A stretch of DNA of 64,000 nucleotides from an uncultured Acetatifactor sp. (GTDB lineage Bacteria; Bacillota; Clostridia; Lachnospirales; Lachnospiraceae). The stretch spans positions 1 to 64,000 of the forward strand of contig CAJTOJ010000013.1 of NCBI GenBank assembly GCA_910577665.1, given 5' to 3'. Below the pieces are notes generated by a model that saw only the letters and a program-made list of their open reading frames with translations, made no database searches and was not told the origin of the DNA. Positions within the stretch are counted from its first letter, which is position 1. Each line of letters opens with the position of its first letter. The translations under genes were made by a program, and so were the position numbers. Positions 16,536-25,277 of this stretch are shown here, piece after piece.

Positions 16536-17945
16536 TTATATTCCAAATTTGAAATATCTGCTGGCATTATAATAGGAGATATCCTTCACGATCTCGCCCA
16601 GGGTCTCCATGTCAGCAGGGTACTGGCCGCCTTCCACCCAGTTCCCCAGAAGGTTGCAGAGGATCCTGCGGAAATACTCGTGGCGGGTGTAAGAGAGGAA
16701 GCTTCTGGAGTCAGTGAGCATTCCCACGAATCCGGACAGATTGCCCAGGCTGGCCAGGCTTGTGAGCTGTTCCTCCATGCCGGTTTTGTGGTCATTGAAC
16801 CACCAGGCACTTCCCTGCTGGATCTTGGCCACGGCGGAAGAGTCCTGGAAACAGCCCAGGAGGCTGCAGATAGACTGGTTGTCATTGGGATTCAGACTGT
16901 ACAGGATGGTCCTGGGCAGCTCATCTGTGACAGCCAGTGCATTGAGGAAATCAGCCATCTGCATGCTGGGGGCATAGTTGTTGATGCAGTCATAGCCGGT
17001 GTCGGGGCCCAGCTTCTCGAACATCAAGGTGTTGTTGTCCCGTTTACAGCCATAGTGGAGCTGCATAGCCCAGTCACGGCGATGGTATTCCCTGCCCACG
17101 AACAACATGAAGGCGGTCTTGAACTTCATCTCTTCTTCCTTGGTGAGCAGCATCCGGTTCTGCCGTTTTAAGAAGATCTCCTCGATCTCCTCTTCATTGG
17201 CCGGGTAGTACATCACATATTCTAAAGCATGGTCAGACACATTGCAGCCCATGGAGGCAAAGAAGTCCATACGCTGTCTCAGGGCTTTTTGCAGGGTCTG
17301 GAAGGTGGGGATCTCTGTCATACCTACAGTGGCAGCCAGGCTGTCCAGATAGTTCAGATAGTCGGGTTTCTCAATGTTCATGGCCTTGTCAGGTCTCCAG
17401 GCAGGCAGTACTTTCACATCGAAGCTGGTATCCTCTGCCAGTTTCCTGTGCCATTCCAGGCTATCCACAGGATCATCTGTGGTGCAGATCAGTGTCACGT
17501 TGCTCTGCCTGATCAGATTGCGCACGCTCATGGAAGGCTGGGCGAGCTTTTCATTGCATAGGTTCCAGACTTCATCTGCCGTGTTTTTGTTCAGCACGCC
17601 TGTATAGCCAAAATATCTCTGAAGTTCCAGATGACTCCAGTGGAACAGAGGGTTGCCGATAGCTTTGCCCAGGCATTCCGCCCATTTGCAGAATTTCTCA
17701 TAGTCAGAAGCGTCCCCGGTGATGTATTTTTCCTCCACGCCAAAAGAACGCATAAGACGCCATTTGTAGTGGTCACCGCCCAGCCAGACCTGGGTGATAT
17801 TGTCGAACTGGCGATCCTCAGAGATCTCCTTTGGGTTGATGTGGCAGTGGTAGTCCAGCACAGGGGTGCCTTCCGCATAGTTGTGGAACAGTGCCTGCGC
17901 CGTCTGGGTTTCCAGTAGGAAGTCCTTGTCCATAAATGCTTTCAT
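16536..17945 (-). CDS. uxaC: Glucuronate/galacturonate isomerase (uronate isomerase)
   Basis: A 469-residue amidohydrolase-fold isomerase that interconverts D-galacturonate and D-tagaturonate (and D-glucuronate/D-fructuronate). The metal motif HCH is in VLDYHCHINP (His33, His35). Other family blocks are WLGGDHYKWRLMRS and CTTDDPVDSLEWH; the C-terminus ends YNASRYFKFGI. Length is standard. It lies 96 nt downstream of the lacI-type gene on the same strand, so the two probably share a transcript. uxaB and uxaA, the next two steps, are divergent just beyond. Confidence 0.95.
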   Translation of the reverse strand: MKAFMDKDFLLETQTAQALFHNYAEGTPVLDYHCHINPKEISEDRQFDNITQVWLGGDHYKWRLMRSFGVEEKYITGDASDYEKFCKWAECLGKAIGNPLFHWSHLELQRYFGYTGVLNKNTADEVWNLCNEKLAQPSMSVRNLIRQSNVTLICTTDDPVDSLEWHRKLAEDTSFDVKVLPAWRPDKAMNIEKPDYLNYLDSLAATVGMTEIPTFQTLQKALRQRMDFFASMGCNVSDHALEYVMYYPANEEEIEEIFLKRQNRMLLTKEEEMKFKTAFMLFVGREYHRRDWAMQLHYGCKRDNNTLMFEKLGPDTGYDCINNYAPSMQMADFLNALAVTDELPRTILYSLNPNDNQSICSLLGCFQDSSAVAKIQQGSAWWFNDHKTGMEEQLTSLASLGNLSGFVGMLTDSRSFLSYTRHEYFRRILCNLLGNWVEGGQYPADMETLGEIVKDISYYNASRYFKFGI

Positions 17946-18041
17946 GTTTTTCCTCCAGTTTAGGTGAGATAAGTGGTTTGAATGGGTTACATGGTTTTCG
18001 TTCCCCTCACATCCAGGGTGGGGTGTAACAGTTTGTCCGCC

Positions 18042-19049
18042 TTAGCGGGTAGTGCCTCTTTTTACAATCTCGCCGGAGAATATGGTCTTCTTCGGCATCT
18101 CATTGCCCTCCAGGACACCCATGAGGGTGCTGGTCAGATGCTGGCAGAGAGATTCCAGTTTGTTGTCGATGCTGGTCAGTTCCGGTTCACAGCAGACTGC
18201 CAGCATGGAGTTGTTATAGCCCAGCACGGAGAAATCCTCCGGGATACGGTATCCCATCTCCCGGGCAAATTTTACCGCTGCCAGGGCCAGGGTATCGTCT
18301 GCGGCGATGACTCCATGAAAGGAAAGCCCTTTTCCGGCCAGGGTCTTTAGTTGCCTTGCCATGGCGGGAATGTCCTCATGGGATCCCGGATAGTACTGTA
18401 CAAGTGCCTGGGGGGATGCAGGTCTCTTCTCCTCCATGGCGGCCCGGAAGCCTGCAAGCTTTTTCTTGCCGCTGTAGGAGTCGGAGTTGTAATAATACAG
18501 GATATCCTCCACTCCGGTGCGGATCATCTGCAGGGTGGCGTTGTACATGGAAGTGAAGTCATCGGAGACCACACTGTATACATTTGGCACATCCAGGGCG
18601 GCGTTTAAGAGCATCACGGGTACCTGGGTGGCGGACTCTCTGATGTAAGCATTATCCGCCTCTTTCTCATAGATGAAATTGGAGCCCACCAGTATGATGC
18701 CGTCCACTTTCTTGGTGATCAGCAGGTTCATGGAAGAGACCTTTGCCTCCAGTCCATAGCCGGTACAACACAGGATACTGTCATAGCCCTTTCCCCGCAG
18801 GTTCTGTTCAATGTAGTAGATAGCCTTGGCCAGGTGCAGGTCGGAACTGTCTGCACACATGATACCGATGGTTCTCATGGTGTTCAGGCCGAGTCCCCTG
18901 GCGAAGGCATTGGGCCTGTATTCATACTGGCTGATCACATCCAGGACTTTCTTCTTGGTCTTTTCGCTGACGTTATTGCTCCCATTTAGAACACGGGAAA
19001 CCGTGGCAATGGAAACACCGGCTTTCTCGGATATGTCATAGATGGTCAT
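18042..19049 (-). CDS. LacI-family repressor of the uronate genes
   Basis: A 335-residue regulator. Residues 2-23 (TIYDISEKAGVSIATVSRVL) are the LacI helix-turn-helix, followed by the hinge helix and a periplasmic-binding-protein-like ligand domain. It lies between uxaC and uxaBA. Near-identical operators ATGTAAG-NN-NTTACAT lie 47 nt upstream of its own start and 52 nt upstream of uxaB, which points to autoregulation and control of uxaBA. The inducer is likely a uronate intermediate (inference). Symbols such as exuR or kdgR are used for analogues; I do not assign one. Confidence 0.9.
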   Translation of the reverse strand: MTIYDISEKAGVSIATVSRVLNGSNNVSEKTKKKVLDVISQYEYRPNAFARGLGLNTMRTIGIMCADSSDLHLAKAIYYIEQNLRGKGYDSILCCTGYGLEAKVSSMNLLITKKVDGIILVGSNFIYEKEADNAYIRESATQVPVMLLNAALDVPNVYSVVSDDFTSMYNATLQMIRTGVEDILYYYNSDSYSGKKKLAGFRAAMEEKRPASPQALVQYYPGSHEDIPAMARQLKTLAGKGLSFHGVIAADDTLALAAVKFAREMGYRIPEDFSVLGYNNSMLAVCCEPELTSIDNKLESLCQHLTSTLMGVLEGNEMPKKTIFSGEIVKRGTTR

Positions 19050-19095
19050 GTGTCTGCTACCTCGTCTGCCATAGTTGGGATTCTCGTCAATGGGA

Positions 19096-19111
19096 ATGTA
19101 AGTGGTTACAT
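19096..19111. promoter_or_regulatory. LacI-type operator upstream of lacI-uxaC
   Basis: ATGTAA-GTGG-TTACAT is a perfect 6-bp inverted repeat and shares 14 of 16 bases with the site at 19473. It lies just downstream of the reverse-strand promoter. Confidence 0.75.
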
Positions 19112-19126
19112 AAATGCTCTATTTCA

Positions 19127-19154
19127 ATTATAGCCAACTTCCGTTTTTTTGCAA
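19127..19154 (-). promoter_or_regulatory. Promoter of lacI-uxaC
   Basis: On the minus strand TTGCAA (19149-19154) and TATAAT (19127-19132) are 16 nt apart. Transcription would begin near 19120, just before the operator at 19096-19111. Confidence 0.6.
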
Positions 19155-19199
19155 GATATATTTTAGACTTGTCTGTGGTTTAAGGCTTTGGCGTGTCAC

Positions 19200-19333
19200 T
19201 GTTCACTGGGGATGACCGCCAGGTGTTGTCATGCGTCTTTTGCGTGACAAACCCGGGACTACATGCGCCAAAAGGAGCGTTTTTTGCCCGTTTTGTGTGC
19301 ATCATGTTGCTGTTTACGGCTACGTTGTGAACC
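19200..19333 (+). repeat. Dispersed structured repeat, family B, copy 1
   Basis: This element runs from TGTTCACT to GTGAACC and shares the core GACAAACCCG with copies at 22676 and 50775. It holds a TTGTCATGCG..GCGTGACAA stem and a weaker AAAAGGAGC/GCCCGTTTT stem. It fills much of the lacI-uxaB intergenic space. Confidence 0.8.
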
Positions 19334-19438
19334 ATACCTTAGGCGCTTACCATGGCGCAATGTGCGCAGAATGGACTGGGCATGGTAACTGGCAGGTGCA
19401 CGGTATTGGATTTTTTCAATTTTTTTGTATTTTTATGA

Positions 19439-19467
19439 TTGACGGGACAAGGGTTTGGAAGTACAAT
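19439..19467 (+). promoter_or_regulatory. Promoter of uxaB-uxaA
   Basis: TTGACG and TACAAT are exactly 17 nt apart. The predicted start of transcription falls at the left edge of the operator at 19473, the usual arrangement for repression. Confidence 0.72.
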
Positions 19468-19472
19468 TTGAG

Positions 19473-19488
19473 ATGTAAGAGCTTACAT
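19473..19488. promoter_or_regulatory. LacI-type operator upstream of uxaB
   Basis: ATGTAAG-AG-CTTACAT is a perfect 7-bp inverted repeat. It matches the site before lacI in 14 of 16 positions and sits five bases after the -10 box of the uxaB promoter. Confidence 0.75.
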
Positions 19489-19539
19489 TTCTGGGACTGT
19501 AAAACAGGGTATTGGCACAGTAGAAGGGAGAAAGGCAAG

Positions 19540-21000
19540 ATGGAGATCTTAAATAAGAAAATGACGGGCAAAAAGGACAGGCCCATCCGGGTGGTACAGT
19601 TCGGGGAGGGTAATTTCCTCCGGGCCTTTGTGGATTACATGATTGACATTGCCAATGAGCAGGGGAAATTCCATGGGGATATTGTGCTGGTGAAACCCAT
19701 TGAATTCGGCACCCTGGACAATTTCCACAGGCAGGACTGCCAGTATACCGTATCCCTGCGGGGAGTGGTGGACGGGGAGGCGAAGGTGCTGAACCGCCAG
19801 GTTACAAGTGTTGCGGATGCAGTGGATGCCTACGGCGAATATGAGAAATACATAGGGCTGTCTGAACTGGAGACCTTGCGTTTTGTGGTATCCAACACCA
19901 CGGAGGCCGGCATTGTGTTTGATGCCACGGACCGGTTTGACGCCATGCCGCCCAGGACATTCCCCGGGAAGCTGACCCAGTTTTTGTTCCATAGATTTGA
20001 GACTTTTAAAGGGGATTCCTCCAAGGGGCTTGTGATGCTGCCTGTAGAACTGATCGATGACAATGGTATCATGCTGAAGAAATGCGTGATGCAGTTTATT
20101 GACACCTGGAAGCTGGGGGATGCTTTCAGGGCCTGGGTGGAAGAGGCCTGTGTATTCACCTCCACTCTGGTGGACCGCATTGTCACGGGATATCCCAGGG
20201 AAAACATTGAGGAAGAGTGGGAGAGATTGGGGTATGAAGACCGCACCCTGGTCACCGGGGAGCCTTTTGCCCTGTGGGTCATCGAGAGTGACAGGGATAT
20301 CAGCAGGGAGTTGCCTTTGCCGGAAGCCGGACTGCCTGTGATCTTCACAGACAACCAGAAGCCGTACAAGCAACGGAAGGTGCGGATCTTAAACGGTGCC
20401 CACACCTCTTTTGTGCTGGCTTCCTACCTGTGCGGCAATGATATTGTGAAGGAATCCATGGAGGATCCGGATATTCGGAATTTCATGGAAAAGACCATTT
20501 TTGATGAGGTGATTCCCACCTTGACACTGCCTGAGGAGGAGCTGAAGACCTTTGCAGAGGCGGTGATTACCCGGTTCAACAACCCTTACGTGAAACATGC
20601 CCTGCTGTCCATCTCCCTGAACTCTGTGTCCAAGTGGAGGGCCAGGTGTCTGCCCAGCCTTCTGGGATATGTGGAGCAGTTTCACAGGCTGCCCGCCCGC
20701 CTTACCTTTTCACTGGCAGCGCTGATGGCTTTCTACCAGGGGACCGAGATCCGGGACAAGGCACTGATCGGCCACCGGGACGGCCAGGAGTATTCTATCC
20801 TGGATGATGCGGAAGTACTGGAATTCTTCCGGGATCACTGTGAGAAGGACACGGAAGGTTTTGTGAAGGATTTTCTGGGCAGAGAGGATTTCTTCGGTCA
20901 GGATCTGAACCAGGTGGAAGGTCTCACCCAGGCTGTGACAGGGTACCTGGGGGATATCAGAACCAACGGAATGAGGGCCGCAGTATGCAGAATTTCCTAA
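19540..21000 (+). CDS. uxaB: Tagaturonate reductase (altronate oxidoreductase)
   Basis: A 486-residue enzyme of the polyol-specific long-chain dehydrogenase family, which reduces D-tagaturonate to D-altronate with NADH. The N-terminal VVQFGEGNFLRAFVDYMID block is the diagnostic nucleotide-binding region of UxaB/UxuB proteins. RILNGAHTSFVLASYLCGND and the SISLNSVSKWRAR block belong to the C-terminal substrate domain. ATG 19540 is preferred (AAAGG upstream) over the frame's long upstream extension through the repeat. The 3' end overlaps uxaA by 16 nt. Confidence 0.93.
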   Translation: MEILNKKMTGKKDRPIRVVQFGEGNFLRAFVDYMIDIANEQGKFHGDIVLVKPIEFGTLDNFHRQDCQYTVSLRGVVDGEAKVLNRQVTSVADAVDAYGEYEKYIGLSELETLRFVVSNTTEAGIVFDATDRFDAMPPRTFPGKLTQFLFHRFETFKGDSSKGLVMLPVELIDDNGIMLKKCVMQFIDTWKLGDAFRAWVEEACVFTSTLVDRIVTGYPRENIEEEWERLGYEDRTLVTGEPFALWVIESDRDISRELPLPEAGLPVIFTDNQKPYKQRKVRILNGAHTSFVLASYLCGNDIVKESMEDPDIRNFMEKTIFDEVIPTLTLPEEELKTFAEAVITRFNNPYVKHALLSISLNSVSKWRARCLPSLLGYVEQFHRLPARLTFSLAALMAFYQGTEIRDKALIGHRDGQEYSILDDAEVLEFFRDHCEKDTEGFVKDFLGREDFFGQDLNQVEGLTQAVTGYLGDIRTNGMRAAVCRIS

Positions 21001-22577
21001 AAATAAATGAAAATGACAATGTAGTAGTGGCACTGGATACCATTCCTGCTGGACAGACCATCCAGGTAGGGGCAGGTGGCCAGGACTGTGCCATCAAAGT
21101 TCTGGAGGAGATTCCCCCGGGACACAAGATGGCTTTATGCCATATTCCGGAAGGCGGGGAAGTGGTCAAATATGGCTACCGTATCGGCTATGCAAAGGAA
21201 GAGATCCAGGCCGGGAGCTGGATTCACACCCACAATCTGAAGACGGCCTTAGGAGATCTGCTGGAGTACACCTATGAGCCGGTGGAGGAGGTAAAGTCTG
21301 GAGATAAACTTCCAGACATTGAAAGGAATGCCCGCCAAAGGCAGGCATGGAGTTACAAAAATGCAGCTGCCGGGAATGGCTCCGGCCAGGAGAAAGCGGC
21401 TGTGGAAGATGTCACCTTTCCGGGATATCTGCGTCCGGACGGAAAGGCAGGGGTGCGCAACGAGATCTGGATCATTCCTACAGTGGGCTGTGTGAACAAT
21501 GTGGCTACGGAAATCGCAAAACGGGCCAATGCCTTTGTAAAGGGAAGCGTAGAAGAAGTCATTGCTTTTCCCCACCCTTACGGCTGTTCCCAGATGGGGG
21601 ACGACCAGGAGTATACCAGGCAGATCCTGGCGGACCTGGTGAACCACCCCAATGCAGGCGGTGTGCTGGTGTTGGGACTGGGCTGTGAGAACAGCAACAT
21701 TGAGGTGCTGATGTCCTATATCGGTGAATATGATGAAAACAGGGTGAAGTTCCTGGTATCTCAGGACTGCCAGGATGAGATCGCCTGTTCCCTGGAGCTA
21801 GTGAAGGAACTGATCGAATACGCCGGCAAATGTACCAGGGAACCAGTCAGCGTATCTAAACTGGTCATCGGTATGAAATGCGGTGGCAGTGATGGTCTGT
21901 CCGGTATCACGGCCAACCCCCTGGTGGGCCGTTTCTCGGACCTGCTGATCTCCAGGGGAGGTACTACTATTCTCACAGAGGTGCCGGAGATGTTCGGGGC
22001 AGAGACCATTCTCATGAACCGTTGTGCCAGCAAGGAGCTGTTCTGCCAGACGGTGGATCTGATCAATGACTTTAAGAAGTATTTCAAGAGCCATAACCAG
22101 ACCATTTATGAGAATCCTTCCCCAGGGAACAAGAAGGGCGGTATATCCACTCTGGAGGACAAGTCCTTAGGCTGTACCCAGAAGTCGGGAAGTGCCCCGG
22201 TGAGAGGGGTATTACAGTATGGGGAGCGGGTGAAGACACCAGGACTGAACCTTCTGTCTGCTCCTGGCAATGATCTGGTGGCAGCTACAGCCCTGGCGGC
22301 GGCAGGGGCACAGATCATACTTTTTACCACAGGGCGGGGCACTCCGTTTGCGTCCCCTGTGCCCACGGTGAAGATCTCCACCAATTCGGCCCTGGCGGCC
22401 AGGAAGGCAGGCTGGATCGATTTCAATGCCGGTGTGCTGGTGGAAGAAGGAACTATGGAAGAGGAGACAAAGCATCTCTATGACTATGTGCTGGAGGTGG
22501 CAGGAGGCAGAAAGGTGTGCAGTGAGGAAGCCGGATTCCACGACATGGCTATCTTCAAGCAGGGCGTAACCTTGTAA
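20985..22577 (+). CDS. uxaA: Altronate dehydratase
   Basis: A 530-residue enzyme that dehydrates D-altronate to 2-keto-3-deoxygluconate. The first about 90 residues form the SAF domain (DNVVVALDTIPAGQTIQVG, ending in WIHTHNLKT). The main domain carries GCVNNVATEIAKRAN, PHPYGCSQMGDD, LGLGCENSNIE, KCGGSDGLSGI and a C-terminal FTTGRGTPF block, matching full-length UxaA. It overlaps uxaB by 16 nt and is followed by a strong terminator, so uxaBA is a two-gene operon. The downstream kdgK/kdgA genes are not in the window. Confidence 0.95.
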   Translation: MQNFLKINENDNVVVALDTIPAGQTIQVGAGGQDCAIKVLEEIPPGHKMALCHIPEGGEVVKYGYRIGYAKEEIQAGSWIHTHNLKTALGDLLEYTYEPVEEVKSGDKLPDIERNARQRQAWSYKNAAAGNGSGQEKAAVEDVTFPGYLRPDGKAGVRNEIWIIPTVGCVNNVATEIAKRANAFVKGSVEEVIAFPHPYGCSQMGDDQEYTRQILADLVNHPNAGGVLVLGLGCENSNIEVLMSYIGEYDENRVKFLVSQDCQDEIACSLELVKELIEYAGKCTREPVSVSKLVIGMKCGGSDGLSGITANPLVGRFSDLLISRGGTTILTEVPEMFGAETILMNRCASKELFCQTVDLINDFKKYFKSHNQTIYENPSPGNKKGGISTLEDKSLGCTQKSGSAPVRGVLQYGERVKTPGLNLLSAPGNDLVAATALAAAGAQIILFTTGRGTPFASPVPTVKISTNSALAARKAGWIDFNAGVLVEEGTMEEETKHLYDYVLEVAGGRKVCSEEAGFHDMAIFKQGVTL

Positions 22578-22601
22578 GAAGTGGAAGAGAAAGCGGGAAC
22601 A

Positions 22602-22655
22602 AAAGCCAGAACCTGGGTGGGAAGGAATTCTCATCCGGGTTCTGGCTTTGTCTTT
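22602..22655 (+). terminator. Intrinsic terminator of uxaBA
   Basis: AAAGCCAGAACC (22602-22613) pairs perfectly with GGTTCTGGCTTT (22638-22649) and is followed by GTCTTTC. The loop is 24 nt and can pair further (TGGG/CC). It lies 24 nt after the uxaA stop. Confidence 0.75.
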
Positions 22656-22675
22656 CTATGGATCAGGGTGCACAA

Positions 22676-22803
22676 GGTTCACTGGGGTATCGCCGCGAGG
22701 TGTTGTCACGCGCCTTTTGCGTGACAAACCCGAGACTGCGCGCGAAATCGCTGTTCTTGCGATTTCTGCGCATCTGTTACTGTGAACGGAGCGAACAGTA
22801 ACC
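22676..22803 (+). repeat. Dispersed structured repeat, family B, copy 2
   Basis: Ends are GGTTCACT and AGTAACC. TTGTCACGCG pairs with GCGTGACAA, and GAAATCGC pairs with GCGATTTC; the latter stem differs in sequence from the equivalent stem of copy 3 but pairs equally well. The remaining part of this gap up to the FIST gene has only a TATAAT at 22855-22860 that could be a -10 box. Confidence 0.85.
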
Positions 22804-22925
22804 AGAAGGCATTTTTTTGTAAGGAAAATAGTAGGAAAAGGACAGTTTATATGATATAATCATTTATCTGTAAAAAATGTCATGTAGAGATGGGAAAGAA
22901 GACAGGAAGAATGGAGGAAACGGAT

Positions 22926-23999
22926 ATGAAATTTGCATACGGCAGCAGCAGGAAGGGTGATGTGGCAGAGGCATTGAGACATATTACAGAACCGGCAGCG
23001 CTGCTTTTTTCTGTTGCAAATGAAGAAATGCTTGAACGCACGGCAAATGAAATCGAGAGAACCTTTCCAGGCGTTGCGTCCATAGGAGGGGTCGGACAGA
23101 CGTATATTGGCAAACAGTTTTTTGATGCAGGTATTACAGTCATTGCAATGAAAGAGAACGTGAAGGTGGTGGCAGATGTCCTGGAACAGGCTTCTGTGAT
23201 GCCAGCCAAGTATATCAGGAGGCTTGAGAACGCTGTAAAGTCAGTGGGCGGAGAGCGGGGAAGGACCGCATGTTTTGATCTCTGTTCTGCGGGAGCAGAT
23301 GTCCGTGCTGTCACAACGCTGTCCGATTTCCTCTGCCGTCTGGGATATGATCTGGCAGGTGGTACGAGCAATTCGGCATCGGTTGCCTGCAATGGGAAAG
23401 TTTATAAGGACGCATGTGCCTTTTTCGTTTTTAAGAATCTCAACGGGAAAATAAAGTCGTATAAAGAAAACATATACATACATCCACAGGAAAATGAGAA
23501 GCAGTTTATGGTGACAGAGGCAGAACCCAGAAATTACAGGATCCGCACACTGGAGAACATGTCTGCTGAGAAAGTATATACTTCCGAACTGGGAATCAGC
23601 AGGGATAAGATTACAACCCAGACATTCAAGAACCCATTTGGACATGTCTGTGGCTCTGACACCTATATCGTCTCCATAAAGGGTGTGGAGGCAGACGGGA
23701 GCATTACAACATTCCGCCCTGCAAACAGGATGGATTTCCTCACCATATTGAAGATGGGAGATTACCGGGAGGTGGTGCAGGACACGATATCCAGGATCAA
23801 GAGTGATCTGGGCGGTGCGTCTGCAGTGCTTTCTGTAAACTGTCTGTTCCGGTATATCATGTTCAATGATGAACGTTACTGGGATAGTTATCTTGCGGAA
23901 ATGTGCCGCAATTTTTCACATGCAGGTATGGTTGGTGTGGGAGAACATTACAATACACAGTTTGTTAATCAGACAATGTGCTGTCTGGCATTTGAATAG
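22926..23999 (+). CDS. FIST-domain sensory protein
   Basis: A 357-residue soluble protein with an N-terminal FIST domain (MKFAYGSSRKGDVAEAL, GVASIGGVGQTYIGKQFF) and a C-terminal FIST_C-like domain (NCLFRYIMFND, GVGEHYNTQFVNQTMCCLAF). FIST domains are proposed ligand sensors, often for amino acids or other small molecules, linked to signalling proteins. No signal peptide or membrane segment. ATG 22926 follows GGAGG by 8 nt; two upstream in-frame ATGs are worse placed. A chemoreceptor gene starts 12 nt downstream, so the pair is likely one sensory unit. Confidence 0.85.
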   Translation: MKFAYGSSRKGDVAEALRHITEPAALLFSVANEEMLERTANEIERTFPGVASIGGVGQTYIGKQFFDAGITVIAMKENVKVVADVLEQASVMPAKYIRRLENAVKSVGGERGRTACFDLCSAGADVRAVTTLSDFLCRLGYDLAGGTSNSASVACNGKVYKDACAFFVFKNLNGKIKSYKENIYIHPQENEKQFMVTEAEPRNYRIRTLENMSAEKVYTSELGISRDKITTQTFKNPFGHVCGSDTYIVSIKGVEADGSITTFRPANRMDFLTILKMGDYREVVQDTISRIKSDLGGASAVLSVNCLFRYIMFNDERYWDSYLAEMCRNFSHAGMVGVGEHYNTQFVNQTMCCLAFE

Positions 24000-24011
24000 G
24001 GGAGGATAGAC

Positions 24012-24971
24012 GTGTTCAGGATATTTGGAAACGCTGGAAAGAAAGAGAAGGAAAAGGATGCCGTATCCGTTATGACGGCCAGGAGACAGGCGGATTTTGA
24101 TAAGCATCCGCTGGACTATACACTGACAAGTGCAAACCGGATCGTGAATGAACTGGCGGAGGATGTTTTTCTCACCACACAGAAGATGCGGTATGCAACA
24201 GAACGGCTCTCGGAGCTGAAGAATGATATGATTGGTCCCCAGGGGGAAGTAAGCGCACTGGACGATGGATTCCGTGACATTACAAAGGCGGCAGACCATT
24301 TTAGTGATGTGGAGGCAGAGATTGAAGAGGCTGTCTCAGAGGCACAACGGCAGATGGAACAGATGAAACAGGATTCCAATGCCCTACAGGAAAATTTCAA
24401 GAACATGTCCCAGACATTTGATATGTTGCAGGGGGCCTTGGACAAAATAGGGGATAGTCTGACAGATATCAGGGCGGTTGCGGATCAGACGAACCTTCTG
24501 GCCTTGAATGCAAGCATTGAGGCGGCCAGGGCCGGGGAACAGGGAAGAGGATTTGCGGTGGTGGCCGAGGAGGTGGGCAAGCTGGCAAAGATGAGCCAGG
24601 ACATGGTGGAGTCTATCCATGGGAGCATTGTGGAGGTGGAGCGCCAGAACAATGAACTGAACAGGTTTATCCAGGCATCCGATGAAGCAATGTTGTGCAA
24701 CATCAAGAGCATAGAACAGACAGGCAGATATTTTGACGATGTGAAGAGAAGTGTTTCGGGTACAGCCCAGGTCCGGGAAGCAATTGAGAATGCAGTGGAG
24801 AGGAACCGGGAATATGTGAAGACGGTCCAGGACTCCCTGGCCGGAACTGCTGGCATCTACAGTGACATCATTGACAAAATGGACATTGATGACAGCAAAA
24901 AAGGGGTACTTGTGGAGATCTTCCAGAATATGATCGAACAGGCGATTGCCATGGTGGAAGAACTGCCTTGA
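24012..24971 (+). CDS. Soluble methyl-accepting chemotaxis-type receptor
   Basis: A 319-residue protein with no membrane segment and no recognisable sensor domain. Helices over residues about 30-150 lead into the MCP signalling hairpin, whose tip IRAVADQTNLLALNASIEAARAGEQ is the contact site for CheA/CheW in this family. It starts with GTG 24012, 7 nt after GGAGG. Coupled to the FIST gene it probably receives its signal from that partner. No other chemotaxis genes are in the window, so the output could be motility or another process. Confidence 0.88.
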   Translation: MFRIFGNAGKKEKEKDAVSVMTARRQADFDKHPLDYTLTSANRIVNELAEDVFLTTQKMRYATERLSELKNDMIGPQGEVSALDDGFRDITKAADHFSDVEAEIEEAVSEAQRQMEQMKQDSNALQENFKNMSQTFDMLQGALDKIGDSLTDIRAVADQTNLLALNASIEAARAGEQGRGFAVVAEEVGKLAKMSQDMVESIHGSIVEVERQNNELNRFIQASDEAMLCNIKSIEQTGRYFDDVKRSVSGTAQVREAIENAVERNREYVKTVQDSLAGTAGIYSDIIDKMDIDDSKKGVLVEIFQNMIEQAIAMVEELP

Positions 24972-25001
24972 ACCTGGGGATGGCAGACCCGGCAGAAACG
25001 G

Positions 25002-25109
25002 ATGCGATACAGAGAGGCTGACCGGGCGGGTGGAAAAGAAATAGAACAGCTGGTGGTATGCGAAAAAGGGCACACCTGCCAGGTGATCGCCTGCGGCAAT
25101 GTCTTTTGA
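25002..25109 (+). CDS. Possible small ORF in a 306-nt gap
   Basis: A 35-codon frame (begins MRYREADRAGGKEIEQ) ends in CEKGHTCQVIACGNVF, with three cysteines and a histidine. No good ribosome binding site is seen. It may be chance or a gene remnant. The rest of 24972-25277 has a TTGACA at 25129 without a clear -10 box and nothing else I can identify. Confidence 0.2.
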   Translation: MRYREADRAGGKEIEQLVVCEKGHTCQVIACGNVF

Positions 25110-25277
25110 CTGCCTTCAGAAAATTTCCTTGACAGGGACTGGATAAAGTGATCTTAGGGTGCCTGGAGCGGTTTGTCCCAGGCAGACCTGCTTGGAAGCC
25201 GGACCGCATAGAGTGAATCCGGGCATGGGGAGACTTGGGATAAAGGGGAATCCAGAGAGACTGGGAGGAGAAATACA

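Noticed and set aside
16371..17171. 266-codon plus-strand ORF over repeat A and the uxaC 3' end
   Set aside because: It is an antisense shadow of uxaC extended into the repeat.
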